DNA of 64,000 bases from Adiantum capillus-veneris (GCA_014529385.2 CM043960.1:77711910-77775909); one strand, 5' to 3'; positions 43,798-57,654 are shown, counted from the stretch's first letter. A program made the numbers and translations. Notes: generated by a model from the sequence alone, not told the origin.

Positions 43798-46700
43798 CTA
43801 CTTCTTGGGTGCCACATTCTCTGTTTTAGGCAGGGGAGTTGAATTTTTTAAGGTTTGTGCTACAGGTATGGATGCATTAACCTCTTGTATCTGCAATGCT
43901 TTGTTCTTTTCTCCCTCGAGAGGTGATAACTCAGGGACTATTGTTTGAGTGGTAGGACTGAGAGTTGGTTTTAGTGTTGTGAAACTCCTAGTGCCCCAAC
44001 CAATAGTACATTTAGTTGCAGACATCCACGTGTGCCCTAGGTTTATGTTACCCTCCATAGTACCAACATGCATAACCAAAAAGATTTGGGTCACCGTCCC
44101 ATTGTCATAAGTAACACGAGTGTGCAATATTCCAAAGACAATAGTTTTCTTCTTGTTAATACGCTTGGCTTGGATGGTACTCTTGGATAAAGACGGCTTT
44201 CCTAACTGACAACACACTCCATAGGATAACAGATTATGTATAGCTCCTTTGTCCACTAAAGTGTTATATAGCACTTTCCCATAGGTGCTATTTAACTTGA
44301 TGGGATATCGTAGAGGTGGGTCAGAATCTTCCAAATCATCCTCTGATTCAACTTGAAATGCATGTGCAACTCCAAGTTTGTCCTCTTGTTGGAACCTAAT
44401 ATGTTGTTGTTGCTCTTGAGCCTCAGCTTGAGCTTGTATCTTTTTCAATTCTGCTTGTGCCTTGACTGCCTTTTTCTGATGAATGGCATGTAGCTCGTCT
44501 TGGCCTAAAGGATCATAGTATCTTTTAATTTAATCCCACTAAGGAATCCAATGGTTTCCACTCCATCAAGTTTCCACAAGAATGGTACCTTGTGGGATGA
44601 TCTCGCATACTCTATATGGTCCTTTTCCCGCATATTTCAACTTTTTCTTCTCATTATGCAACTCCATACATAAGAACTAGATCCCCAACCTTGATATCCT
44701 TGTTCTTTGAATGACGATCAAACTATTTTTTTCGCCTATCCTTCTCCACAAGTGTATTTTGCACAACCAATTGCCTCTCTTTATCTAACCGCTAAAGGAT
44801 ATGTAAACACTCAACTAAAGGGTTACAATCTCAACCTTTATGTGAAGCTACTTGAAGACTAGGAATGACAAACTCACAGGACAAAACTACTTCTTGGCCA
44901 TATACCATCTTGAATGGTATACAATTAATAGCCACTTTGTGTGTAGCATGATAAGCCCATAGAGCAAATGTTAGCTTCAAATCCCAATCTATGCGATGAG
45001 CCTCTACCGGATTGGTCAAAAAAGAAATTAAAGTCTTGTTAGTATTCTCAGATTGGCCATAAGGATAATAAGGCGTCGACTTACGATGGGATATCATAAA
45101 TCTTGTTGTGAGTTCCTTTATCACTTCATTTATAAAATGAGCTCCATTATCACTCACAATTTCAAAGGGACAACCAAATCGTGTAATAATGTTCTCAAAG
45201 AGAAACTTAGTGGTTGACATTGCATCAGCCTAGTGTGTTGCCTTAGCTTCTACCCACTTTGTCACATAGTCAGTTGCAACAATAATATATCGGGATTGGG
45301 TGTTACGGGCTACCGAACTAATTAGGCCTACAAAGTCTAAACCCCATTTTTCAAATGGTTGGGTCACTTTAATAGGATGTAAGGACATCCAAACCTTCCG
45401 TTGTGTGGTCTTGTAATGTTGGCATTCATCACATCCCTTTGCAAAAAGTGATGCATCCTTGAATAAGGTGGGCCACCAATAGCCTGATTGCAAGACCTTC
45501 TTAGTAGTTAGTCATCCTGAAAAATGACCTCCAGCTATGCCCATGTGTGCTTCTTATAGTATGTACAAATACTCATCCTCAAGGGCACATTATCTAAGAA
45601 TATCGTCCTTCCCTATCTTGTAGAGAGTACCTGCAGTCAGAGAATAAGGTTCACTTTCCTTTAGTAGCTTGCGAGCTATATCCTTACAAAGCCCTTTGGA
45701 TGGAAAACCATTAATAACCAAAAAGTTTACAATCTTCTCACTCCATTCATGCATGGTCTCAACTAGGAATAGGAAAGAATCATGCAATTCATCATCGCTT
45801 CCAGTAGGAGCTTCACCATTGCATATGTGAGAGAAATGATCAGTCATGACATGCCTTTTACCGAGTCTCACCACGACAATAAAATAAAACTCAAGAGGAA
45901 ATAATAACCATCGTGTAATTCTCTCCGTGGACCATGGTTTGTTTACTAGATACAACAATGCTTGATGATCTACATAAAAAACAAACTTGTTGGCAAGAAG
46001 TTAATAGCAAAATTTCTTTACTGCATAAATCATAGCAAAACCTTCCCACTCTGTAGTGGTCAAGTTTCTCTCAGCATCATTCAGTTGGCAACTTGCAAAG
46101 CTAATGGGGTAGTCCAATTTATGTTCTCCTGGTTGAGCTAAAACACACCCAATAACAAAGCTTGATGTATCAATATGCACATGGAAATTTATATTCCAAT
46201 CGGCCACTCGCAGGATTGGAGCACTTGTCAAGGCCCTTTTTAATAATTCATAGATATGGTCACACTCCTTGATCCAATGAAACTCGATAAGAATCTTGTA
46301 CAATGGACGAGCTAACTTAGCAAAGTTTATAATAATCCGTCAATAATAACCAACATGCCCCATGAATCTTTGAACTCCCTTACAGTTTGTAGGTGGTGGT
46401 AAATTAGCAATGGCTTTAATTTTTCTTTCATCTGTGGAAATACCATTCTTGGACACAATATGTCCTAAAATGGCTCCATGCTTAACCCAAAATTGGCATT
46501 TGAAAGGGTTCAATGAGATGCAATACAATCTGCACCTTTCAAACACTTTTCATAAACATGATAGATGCTCTTTCCACGAAGAATAAACATAAAGGTCATC
46601 TAAAAAAGCTTTGCAAAACTCCCTTAAATATTCCCTAAAATCAGTATTTATTAATCTTTGGAATGTAGCAGGGGAATTAGTTAAGCCAAAAGCCATAACA

Positions 46701-47350
46701 CAAAATGCAAACACTCCAAATTTAGTTATAAAAGTGATTTTAGCTTGGTCCTCTAGCACAACCATGATTTGATTGTAACCAAAGTACTTATCTAAAAAGC
46801 TATAAGCTTCCTTTCCTGCGACTCTCTTAAGCACATGTTTCGATTATGGCAAGGGGTAATGGTCTCTTCTAGTGGCAGCATTAATCTTATTGAGATCCAC
46901 ACACACTCTTAGTTTCCCATTCTTTTTTGGCACAATAAGTACTGGAGACACCCATTGTAAGTGCTCAATAGGGTATATGAATCCACATTTGATAAGCTTT
47001 TTAAGTTTTTCTTGAATAATCTTCACATACTTAGGATTCATTGGGTAGGGTCTTTGTTGGACTGGTTTAGCAGTGCTAATCATTGGGATTGTATGTTGCA
47101 CTACGGCAGGTGGAATGTTCTTCATGTCATGATATGTCCAAGAAAATATATCCTTGAATTTCTTGGGAAGCTCTTTAAGTATATATTCCTTAGCCTCTCT
47201 CAGGCCTTGGGCAATGAAAACAGGTTTGGAGTCCTCACATGGGTCCACTAAATCTATTTCTTTAAATATCACCGGACCATCAGAGACTCCATTACTTCCA
47301 TTAGTAGGTGTTCTTTGGGCCTTTGTATACACAACCTTACGCTCCTCCAT
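43798..47350 (-). pseudogene. Element D: decayed Ty3/gypsy pol with post-integrase protease-like domain
   Basis: Minus-strand fragments in order: RT start (47350-46844, WVSPVLIVPKKNGKLRVCVD), RT core (46834-46550, FLDDLYVYSS), RT end (46546-46340, GHIVSKNGIST), RNase H (46303-46001 and 45958-45590), integrase zinc region and core (45493-45230, CDECQ and WGLDFVG; 45220-44831, VSDNGAHF and ENTNK), integrase end (about 44830-44560), then a glutamine-rich linker and a retropepsin-like domain (44448-43798) whose active site reads LVDKGAIHNLL. Many stops and frameshifts separate them. It has one integrase zinc region, unlike H. Order and the extra protease-like domain match H, so this is a diverged relative. 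G2 begins 221 bases upstream of its RT and probably inserted into it. Confidence 0.87.
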
Positions 47351-47570
47351 GGTGTAGGATTTGAAATAATTAGGTGCAGGGTGTAAGTCCGTGGGATCTT
47401 ATTGTGTTGTGGATTGTGATTTTGCTTCCACTTCCCTTAGTTGTTGAGCTAACTCTCCATTTTGGCGTCTCCTTACAATATGGATCAACTTTGGCTTCTC
47501 TGCACCTCTAACTATGCAATGTCAATGGCTTGTGGACTGGACCATGTGACGCTTTGAAGGTATTCACCCC

Positions 47571-47862
47571 TGTTAACCCTCACGGCACACGGACACCCTA
47601 TGATCTATAAACGTTGTATTATTTAGAGTCAGGTACCGGGCTTGTCGGACCAATAGAGAAAGGTAGAGTGATCGCCGATGAGAGGCGCACTTTAACTTGG
47701 ACATTCAAGGGATTAGTTGGTTAAGCATGGGCGCCCAAGTGTGAATGGGGTGAGCTCCTATAAAAGCCAACTAAACCTAATTTTTACTCATTCTCTCATT
47801 TGTGCAATAGAAGAGTGCTCTTGCTCCATCTCCATCTCCATCTTCTTCTTCTTCACCTCCTC

Positions 47863-47933
<71 letters not shown>

Positions 47934-48176
47934 TGTGTGCGATCGAGCATTACGAAGGCACGACGGCGGCGAAGCGGTTGAGCGTGGCACGACTGCAGCT
48001 TCTTCTTCATCGCGGCGAGGAATCCACCACGAAGGCGAGCGTAGAGCGGTGAGTGACACACCCTTTGCTCTCTTGAGCTTGCTAGTTTAGGCTTGTTGTG
48101 TGCTTGGAGCCGTTTGTGGCTCGCATACGGTGTATCGGCAAGTCCCTTGCTTCGACAGTGCGGCAAGGAGCGCACA
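47571..48176 (+). repeat. 5' LTR of G2
   Basis: It starts TGTTAACCCTC and ends GCGCACA, with TATAAAA at 47759-47765 and (GT)n(GA)n at 47863-47926. Otherwise it is close to the G1 LTR except for the U3 segment just after CACACGGACACCC. Confidence 0.92.
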
Positions 48177-48180
48177 TTTT

Positions 48181-48198
48181 TGGCGCCGTTGCCGGGGA
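48181..48198 (+). promoter_or_regulatory. Primer-binding site of G2 (tRNA-Asp type)
   Basis: TGGCGCCGTTGCCGGGGA lies four bases after the LTR, identical to G1. Confidence 0.9.
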
Positions 48199-49087
48199 TA
48201 TGCCCTACACTAAGCTCGGTTAGCACTTTACGCTTCCTTGTGGTGCAATTTCTATCATAGGAAAGGCAGGGAAGGAGTGTGTGGAGATTTCTGTTTTTTG
48301 CGTTTTCTGCATTTGCTGTCAAGTTTCAATTTCTGCTATTGTCTGCGTTTTTTCAATTTCTGCAATTTCTGCATTTTCAAGTTTGGCGTTTTCAATTTCT
48401 GTAATTTTCTGCATTTCTGCGTTTTTTCAATTTTCTGCAATTTCTGCATTTCTGCGTTTTTTCTGCAATTTCTGCAATTTTCTGCGTTTTTTCAATTTTC
48501 TGCATTTCTGCATTTTCAATTTCTGCGTTTTCAGTTTCTGTATTTTCTGCATCAAAAAAAAAAAGAGGGTTTTTTTTGGGAAATAAAAACGCGAGTGAGC
48601 GGGCGGCGAAATTTTTCAAAAATAAAAAACGTGACTCTTAAAACGGACGGGTTGGTTTGTATAAAAGATAGATCGGGATCATTTTCCCAAGCCCAAGCCC
48701 AGGCCTCAGTCCTCAGTCTTATGATATATACTAGACTCACTCTTATATATATACCCTACTCCCTCAAGAGGGAATGAGAGCATGTGGGACAAGTCCTCCA
48801 CTCTCCTCCTTTCTCTTCCCACTTGCACCCTTAGACTTTCTAGTTTGGGCCTAGTTCCCTACTGGAAATTGACAGTTTTAGGGATTCCGAGGGCATAGAG
48901 TGACCAAACGGAGGGCTGTAAAGCACGACACGACCCTCTGACCGATACGCTCGTTTCGAGCTATCACACGGCCCATTCCACGACACGCTCTAAAAAATCT
49001 AGCAAAAAAACAAACAAAAAACACGCTAAAAACTAGTCACAAGGCCTCCTAGAGCAGCTTTTTGACACCTTAGGGTATCAAAAGCAC
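48199..49087 (+). other. Leader of G2 with TTTCTGC repeat tract
   Basis: No gene. The repeat tract of TTTCTGC-type units spans about 48290-48553. An A run and a GGGTTTTTTTTGGG-like stretch follow at 48555-48583. It corresponds to 7410-8338 of G1. Confidence 0.65.
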
Positions 49088-52000
49088 ATGCACTTACGCT
49101 CTGGGCGGATGCTAGAACACGAGCATATTGAGGGTGCCTCTGTTCATACGGACACCCATTACCCATCCACGATAAGCTCTAGACCCTCAACGGGGACACA
49201 AGGTAGCACCACCCAAGACCCTAAAATAGCCGCTAGTGATTCCTCCTCCGACTCAGAAATCATGGAAGCATACCCTACCCAAAACACTGAGAGAGAAGGC
49301 CATGCACCTCCCGAAGCCCCATAGCCTAGTACTAGTATTTTTAGCCGTTTCATGGAAACATTAGGTAGAGCTACTCGCTCGGAACCTGATGCAAATGAAG
49401 CACACGAAGGGGGTGGGGAAGTGGACTCTCCTTTCACATCGCACGTGGACCCCACACCCCCAAAGAATGTCCATGTGGATATCCTGCCAACTTCTTACCA
49501 AGAAGGCCCTGTTGAGCTGCCTCCTTCAGAAGTTCCCTCTAGAGTACCGTTGGTGACAAGTAAAACCACGGGGAGCAATATTGCTTCTACCTCACAAGAA
49601 ACCGTTAACACGTCGACTCTAGAAGGATGGTTCATTAATGATCATTGGACATACGACCTCCACACTGAGGTGTTGACGGATCTACACTCTGGCCACGCCT
49701 ACCATGTAGGATGGATAGAGATTGTACAATCCACCTCTAGTGCCACGAGCATCGAAGATCAACAAAAAATGATCTGTAATGTTATCCATGGCATTATTCA
49801 ATCAGAAAGGCAAAACCGAGGGGTAAATATACTCTCAACTGGCCCCATGAGATTTCTGGATACGAGCAAGGCTCAACAGCCTACTCTATCACAAATGGAG
49901 ACTCCTCTAATGAGTCCCATGGACCCATCTTACGTCATTTCACCTGGGGTCTCTATGCAATCTGAGCCTCCGAGAGAAAACTTTAGCTTCCCTAACTTGG
50001 CTCAACCCTCTCTCAAGGAAAACACAGTGCTCACTCCAGGGATAAGCCTGACAGAGAATGTACCGAAGACATCTACGGTTAGTGCAGTGCCACTACCTAG
50101 TGTCGTAGTACCTAATATGGGGCCTCGACCATATGTGCCTCTAGCCCCTTATGCACACATGGCCCCCACACCTCCAATTGTACCACTTGTTCATGCTCCT
50201 CGAGTGCCGCTCCCTAGTCCTTATCCGAGTGGACCTATGCCCGGTTATGTTCCATATCCTGCATCATCCACACATATGCCAAGACCGGCACCCGTTCCTC
50301 TCCCACATATGATTCCAAGAGTACCTCCACCGGCCCTGCCTCCTCACATAGGTGACTTGGCAGCGTTTGCTCAAACCATAGGTCGATCTATCGCGGAAAA
50401 TATGCGTCATGCATCTGATAGAGAGCCTAGAAGTAAGGCAGTACAAATTGCCAAACTCACGCAAAAATTCAATGGGGACGAAGATGCTATGAAACACATT
50501 GAAGTGTTTGAACAAGTATGTGATTCCTTAGGGGAACGCAACGAACTTTATAAGTGCAATGCCTTAAGCTTGACATTAAGTGGGAAGGCTGGAGATTGGT
50601 ATAGGACCCTAAGGGTGGACGAGAAAACAATCTACCCTACCCTTCGAAGGTTGTTTCTAAAGGAGTACATAGGAGAAGGTGTGCTTTGGGGTGTAGCATC
50701 TCAGCTACAGAAGGCCGAACGTAAGGAAGGAGAGTCAGTAAGGGACTTCATTAGTCGTCTAAAGCACTTAAACTCTCGCTGCCCTGTAAATGAGCGCTTC
50801 AACAATAACCAACTGCTTGATCGATTCATTCGAGGGTTGAGGAATGAAGGAATCTATAATGGACTAGTGATTAGAGGTATCACAACCTGGGAAGATGTCA
50901 CTGCCAATGCAATCCAATTAGAGGACAACTTGATGATAACAGGCATGAGGGTGTCTACTGACACGAGATCCACTAGCTCACAAGCCATTGAGTATGAACC
51001 CATGACTGCAAAGCCCATTGCCAATGAGCCAAAGGTATTTGAGACCTTCTTGACAGACCTCACCAAGGCAATCCAAGAGTCTCTTAAGGATAATCGACCC
51101 CCTCAAAATAGTCACATGTATCCAAGAAGGGAGCAACAATGGTGTTCCATTTGCTTAGGTCCACATAGCACTAGTGAGTGCCCTACGTTTAGACTAAAAT
51201 TTAATGGAACTTGCAACGCATGTGGTAGGTATGGTCACCAAGCTAAGGATTGTTTAATGATCAAACGTATGATGGCAAATAGACCACCTGTAGGCTGGAC
51301 GGATGCACCTCGAGCTCCTGTATTGATGCCTGCTCCACCTGTTGAGCAACTACCGCAACACATGGTCCCTAGATCTCAAAATGTTGTACAAGCTACACCG
51401 TTACCACCTCCTGTGCTAGGACCGCAGCCCCCGCATCCAAGAGTCGCCCCTATGAACCAAGTGGGTTGCGAGCCATCAAATGCTTATCCAGATGGCTGTG
51501 AGGAGGAAATAGACATTAGTATTGCCTACGGACTTGATACATTGGAAGAGTGTCCTATATACTACATGGAAGATTGTTGGGGACAAGTCAAGCCGGTTTA
51601 TCAAGCTGCTGCTCTCGCATCCAGAGGTCAAAATATCAACACCCAGGCTAGGAGGCCACCTCTTCAATGCTACGAGTGTGGTGGACCACATCGAGCAGCG
51701 GAGTGCCCTATTAGGCTGCAAAAGAATGCTGCACAGATGCAAATGAATCAAGGGAGCACGTCTGCAATGCCAATACTCACATGTAATCGTTGTGGCATAG
51801 ATCACTTGATTGCCCAATGCCCCTATAACCCAAATGCGCCTAAAATCACACCCCTGAATTTGGTCGAAATTGCTAGTGTGACATCGCCAATACCACCCGT
51901 CGCACCCGCTTATGCGATTACACGGTCCATGCTTCAAGGGCCAGGCCATATCCTCGAAGAGAGAGATACCGCGTCAGTTATCCAAGCAAAGAAAAAGAAG

Positions 52001-54268
52001 ACACGAAGGAAGAAGTCGCAGAATACGGAAAATTCAAAGCCAAGTTCCAAAACAAACATAGGAACAGGAGATGACCCCGTGTATATGAATGATCTCGAGG
52101 ATGATTCAGATTCAGTCGAGACAATGGAGACTAGAACCAATACCACAAAGAGAAAGACCGACAAAGAAAACCGTAACATGGAACCAAATGAAAACCGAAT
52201 AAGAGAAAACCATAAGGAGCCTCTGAAAACACCACAAGCGTTTCCAAATCCAATCCAAGACCCCCAAGATAAACCGCAGGGGCAAAAAGGGAAGAATCGT
52301 AAAAAGAAGATTGGGACGTACCCAAACCCAGTAGACGAGATTGAGCAGGTGAAACATCTAAGAGGTTTAGTGGAGGAGACTCAAAGGAAACTAGAACCAG
52401 AACCCATGCATGTCAAAATTCATGACACAGTGTTTCCCACGCAAGTTCATCCACCCCACATGAATCATAGACCGTTAGCCATATCTAGTATCATCCAAGA
52501 AGGGAGTGAGGACGGAACATCAGAAAGTGAGCATACACCCTTCTTGTTGGAAAGGATGTTTAACGAAGGAATACCTGATCCCATTGAGGAATATGAGATT
52601 CCATCCTCACCAGTTCCTAGTCAAGGACCTACACCCTGCAAAACGCCAATGAATGTTGCCAAACTAGTGGACTTCATGTCTTCTGAGGTCCGAACCACGA
52701 TCATAGCAAAGCTGTATGGAGATCCTGAGTTATTCCTTGCACTTCGGGCATTCCTTAACGGAGAGCTACGAACATGATTACCGCAGTTTGCGCAACCAAA
52801 TAGGCCTGACTCGATTATGATTGATGAGGAAAATCATGTGCAATCACTTGACTTAGATGGACACGAGTCTGTGATCGAGGTACCCATTAATGAATTAGGG
52901 CAGTATTTTGAAGGCGACGAGTCTAATGCAACCCTACCCATCACTACCAAGGGATTAACTATAAAGGGAATTCTTGATGGTGGTGCGGGAGTTAACATCG
53001 TTACAAAAGATTGTTGGGAATCCATGGGAAAACCCCGCCTCAGTGTTACTAACATTGTGGTAAAGATGGCAAACGGTACCATAGCCAAACCTATGGGGAT
53101 GCTCAAGGATCTTAAGATCAAAGTTCTAGGACACAAGGTACGACATACGTTCATTGTAATGGATTTCTCTAAACACATTATGTCATATGAGATGATTTTA
53201 GGACGACCATTCATGAGGGAAGCACAAATGGTTCATGATTGGTCTAAAAATCATGTCTATTTGCAATTCCAAGACTCTGTCCTTAGAGTGGATTTGGTGA
53301 TTGGTAAGGTACACCCCTTAGGGAGTAAAACCATTATTGATCATCGCTCTGACACCACAGTTCACTCGGCCCCACTACAATATTGTTACACTTGTAAGAA
53401 GGATACAGACATTGGCCAAGATTCTCCTTATATGGATATCCTACCTGGGATGACTGAGTCGGACAATGTGGATTGGGCCCACCTAGCATCAACCATAGAC
53501 ACTTGGGGAAATAGGGGGACGACCTGGGTAACACCTGAGGGGGATGAATTGCCTATACCCTTAAATATGCTACAAGCAATGCATATCGCTTCTGACAAGA
53601 CTCATCCTAATGTAACGAAGAAAACATACAAGTGGGTCCGTAAAGCTTCTTTAGTGACCATATCTAGTGCTAAAAAACAGAAGCCTTGTAAGAAACGTAC
53701 CACTCGCTCCAAGAAAAGTAAGAAAATGTTGCGATGGATCCCTAAACGACTATTGGAAGCCCAAGGCTACTATCAAGGAAATGATCAAATCTGGGTGCCA
53801 AAACGTAGATTGTGCTCTTACCTATCACCTGACCCAAGTGAGCCCAATCCTGTGGCTCCAAAACAAATTGAAAATCGTGAAAAGAAAAAAATCACAGAAT
53901 GCTACACACCCGCTCCCGAGCTAGTTTGGGTACCAAAGAAAGAACGATTTGTTCCACCTAGCTCAGGAAGGGGGGAATCCAATGAAGCTTCTAGCTCCTC
54001 ATGTAATACATCCATAGAGGTAAAAGCTTCTACACAGCCTCCATCTATAGTAGTGGACCTCCATGAAGCTACCAAAGAATCCACACCTCCCAGTGTTCAA
54101 GAATCACCTGATGAACCACTTCAAGTTCGATCCTGGGAGAGTACCTTACCACCCTTGCAACTTGACGAGGCACCTAGGGTAATAGAAAACTACTGGCAAA
54201 AATCCTCACCTATTACCAACTGGAACAATTGGTTTCAAAGGGTGACAAGCTCATTTCAAACGGTATGA
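49088..54268 (+). pseudogene. Gag-protease polyprotein of G2, two nonsense codons
   Basis: One frame of 1726 codons runs from ATG 49088, broken by TAG at 49322-49324 (G1 has CAG there) and TGA at 52775-52777 (G1 has GGA). The domains are as in G1: proline-rich stretch, Gag core (about 50440-50930), four zinc knuckles (CSICLGPHSTSEC and CNACGRYGHQAKDC at about 51145-51255; CYECGGPHRAAEC and CNRCGIDHLIAQC at about 51665-51825), protease with LDGGAG (about 52975) and LGRPFMR, and a tail with WVRK, WIPK, WVPK and WVPKK (53630-53945). The lesions differ from the G1 frameshift, so each copy decayed independently from an intact ancestor. No RT or integrase follows. Confidence 0.9.
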
Positions 54269-55895
54269 TCTACCCAAGGAAGGGGGGAGTGTTTGTGGAT
54301 ATCCATCATTCACTTGTTTCCCTCTCAACCTTTTTCCTTGACCTCTTAATCTCCGATCTTAGGGAATATACATATAAAGCTTTATACTCAAAAAAATAAA
54401 TAAAGAGCAAGAGCAATTAGCAAACGAGTATGCACATTAACAGTCAAAACATTGACTTAGACCTACACATGTCACATCTGGTATAGTGAAACAGAAACCT
54501 ATGCCATAAAACACCTTTGATCCTCATCACTTGAGTGATGGAGGGTTGGTAAGATTAGTACGATAGGAGTGTTTCTGTTTTAGAGTTGAGTGATTAGCGA
54601 AGTTCTCTTTTCCCACTAATGTGCCTCCTGTAGGTATTCCTTTTGTTTCCTAGTGTGTACAGGAGCGTGTTGCTATTGATAGGATTTGGACCTTCATGGA
54701 ACCTTTCTCTCGTTCACACTTCAAATCAAGCGCGACCATCGACACAAACAGGTGTTTCTTGTCCATTAGCATTGCCCTTATCTTTTTGCATCCATGTTTG
54801 TCTGCTTTGATTGTGATTGGTAGCATAATATTCAGCGCATTGGCTTAGTATCAAACATTTAATTCAATGTAGTGTTTTGCCATAGTCACTTGTCTAGGTT
54901 TAAAAATCAAGCAGTCCGGCTAAGCTAGTTTGACCAAGCTAGGTATTAGAAATCTTCTCTTAATACCATGGGGAATGCCTTCCTAATAAGCAATGGTTAC
55001 TTAGGTTCTTAATCTGATTTAGGCAGCATTGTATGACATGTACTAGGGCTTTCTAGTGGGCTTAACCCTAGTGACCTTTAGCTTAAGTATTATAAAGGGA
55101 GTTTACTAATGTGATGAGCCTGGGGAGGGTAACAGTGTTATATGACCCCCCAAAGTTACAAAATTTAAATGTTGAAAATGAACAAACAAAAAATCAAAGT
55201 GCCACAATGTAAAATCTTACGCTGGAAGAGAAATCTCAGCTTGATTTGGTACTTCACTCACATGTATCGCCTATGGTACTAGAGCCCTAGAGGTTCCCAG
55301 TGTGGGCGCTTTTCCTTGAAAAGCAAAAAACCCAAGGCATACAAAATAAGCACACACATCATAATTGAATCAATGTGAAAAGACTTGGGGGGGTCAAAGA
55401 AAAAGTAATCAGTCAGGCGATGATTTCATGAGAAATTCCTTTTATGGTAGCTTAACTACAAAGTCTTCTAGATATAGCCTCTAGTCAGCCCTCGAACATG
55501 AATACTTGGCTCTCGCGATTAAACAACTTAATTGACCAGTGAAAATTAAGAAGCTTACCCATGGTATTAATATTCGATCTCTAGTGCCTTTCGACCGTCA
55601 AATTAGCGACCCCAGACTTGTTTAATTTTTTACCTTTACATCTGTTTATGCATTTGATTACATTGCAATTTAATGTTCATTGCTACCAAATTGTTTGAAA
55701 TTCTTTGACCAATCAATTTGTCTACCTAAAACTGCATATGCTTTTTAAGAGAATGCAATTACTGTGCCAATGTTGTTTGATTTTGCAGTGACTGAAGAAG
55801 GCTAAGGACATTCATCTCAAATGCTCTTCCACCTCGACGAACCAGCTTCAACTCAATAGCTTCCGAGGACGGAATCTACATCAGGAAGGGGGGCA
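54269..55895 (+). other. 3' non-coding region and polypurine tract of G2
   Basis: No gene is supportable. It matches 665-2229 of G1 on the opposite strand. The tract AGGAAGGGGGGCA at about 55883-55895 abuts the 3' LTR; a similar GGAAGGGGGGAGTG lies directly after the stop codon (54278-54291). Confidence 0.7.
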
Positions 55896-56511
<616 letters not shown>

Positions 56512-56601
56512 CCCGGCAAGCACTGATCCCAAGCCATACTTTGTGCATTGATCGCCTAAAGATGCTTAAAAAAGGCTAAATGCAAGCTGGTGTCCCTTCT
56601 A

Positions 56602-56810
56602 TCACCTTCCCTGCTTGCTTGGCAAGCTCTTAGGGATGGTGCCCTCCAGTTCATTGCTGCTGAGATCCACCCACACCAGATACTTACAGTCCCCCAGTGT
56701 GGGAGGAATTGTGCCAGACAGTGAATTGTTATTGAGATGCAGATAGTTGATTCCGGCCATGAGACCCAGCTCGGAAGGAATGCTGCCCACGTGAGAGCGC
56801 GAGCCACTCC
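56602..56810 (-). pseudogene. Leucine-rich-repeat gene fragment
   Basis: The minus strand encodes GSIPSELGLMAGINYLHLNN, LSGTIPPTLGDCKYLVWVDL and LEGTIPKSLP, about two and a half plant extracellular LRR units as in receptor-like kinases. No signal peptide, transmembrane or kinase part is present. The frame upstream (MSRNSIAGSFRF) is not LRR-like. It lies in the first 300 bases after the junction at 56511, before mitochondrial-type DNA, so it is a stray piece of a nuclear gene. Confidence 0.75.
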
Positions 56811-56884
56811 AAGCTGCTAAAGTTAGCATATCCTTTATCCAAACAAAACGAAAAGAGCCGGCTATGCTATTTCGGCTCATGTAA

Positions 56885-56948
56885 TGTAGCTGCTACCTTT
56901 GGATAGAGCCTTTCTATGTACTAGGAAACGGCACCGGTTCGAGTCCAG
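56885..56948 (+). repeat. tRNA-like sequence, inverted partner at 58135-58194
   Basis: GTAGCTGCTACCTTTGGATAGAGC and ACGGCACCGGTTCGAGTCC are shared with the minus strand of 58135-58194. The end looks like a tRNA T-arm, but I cannot fold a full acceptor or anticodon arm, so it may be a degenerate tRNA or a dispersed organelle repeat. Confidence 0.5.
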
Positions 56949-57263
56949 TCATGGGCTAGTAGGAAAGAAAAACGGGAACTTTGCTTTCACTTGTCTGAGG
57001 ATGAAGAATATTATCTCAACCAAACCAAAAGAGCCGTGATTCGTTTGGTGTCGCTTGTTTCCTTTCCGATCCTGAAAATGCGAGCGGAAAAGCGAGGCGA
57101 TAGCACCGGGGCTGCCAGAGGTTCAAGTCCTCTTTGCCTTCACAAAACATGGAGTCCTAGGATGGCAGAAATCGAGCGAAACAGACCCTCTTCAAGGTAT
57201 TTCCTCTTCGAAGCTTTGATGAGCCAACCTATGTCGCCGTTAACCAAACAGGTAATCGCAATT

Positions 57264-57297
57264 AGGAGGAAATGGGATTTGAACCCTTCGCTCCTTG
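57264..57297 (-). tRNA. 3' half of a tRNA, possibly tRNA-Ser, partial
   Basis: On the minus strand GAAGGGTTCAAATCCC followed by a TTCCTCC acceptor strand resembles the T-arm and acceptor of plant organelle tRNA-Ser. No matching 5' half (GGAGGAA) is found, so it is at best a fragment. Confidence 0.3.
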
Positions 57298-57391
57298 TCT
57301 AAAGTAATATGAATGGCGTAGCTCTTTCATTGCATTGTTTCTGGCCGATACCAGATTCGCATCTGAAGGCAATCGCATATACGATTTGTGG

Positions 57392-57508
57392 GTCCGGGCT
57401 GTCAACCACATCTCCCGAGAATTCTCAGTACATATGGCAGAAAACGCTTTTCACATATCGAGGTCGGAGTGGGATCGGGTGTTCCGCGTTTTACTAGGAT
57501 GCCCGGAC
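57392..57508 (-). rRNA. rrn5: Mitochondrial-type 5S rRNA, copy 1
   Basis: On the minus strand it reads TCCGGGCATC, then AACACCCGATCCCACTCCGA, CCTCGATATGTGAAAAGCG, GCCATATGTACTGAG, CTCGGGAGATGTGGTTGACA and GCCCGGA. These are the conserved blocks of plant mitochondrial 5S rRNA, and the ends pair as helix I. Length is about 117 bases, as expected. A second, slightly different copy lies at 59588-59703. Whether it is expressed depends on whether this DNA is in the mitochondrion or the nucleus. Confidence 0.88.
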
Positions 57509-57654
57509 GGAACGAACACGCTTGATTGATGAACAAAAGAGTGCTAACGACAAAAGCACCTGCCGGAGAAAGTGCAAATACAGCTGGTACAAGGATCGTT
57601 CAATCGCTACCAACCTTTTGTGTTATTTGTTCTGAATGTATATGCCATGGTTTT

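Noticed and set aside
56885-56948. A functional tRNA gene
   Set aside because: T-arm and D-arm-like pieces exist, but acceptor and anticodon stems do not pair in either copy, so it is listed only as a repeat.
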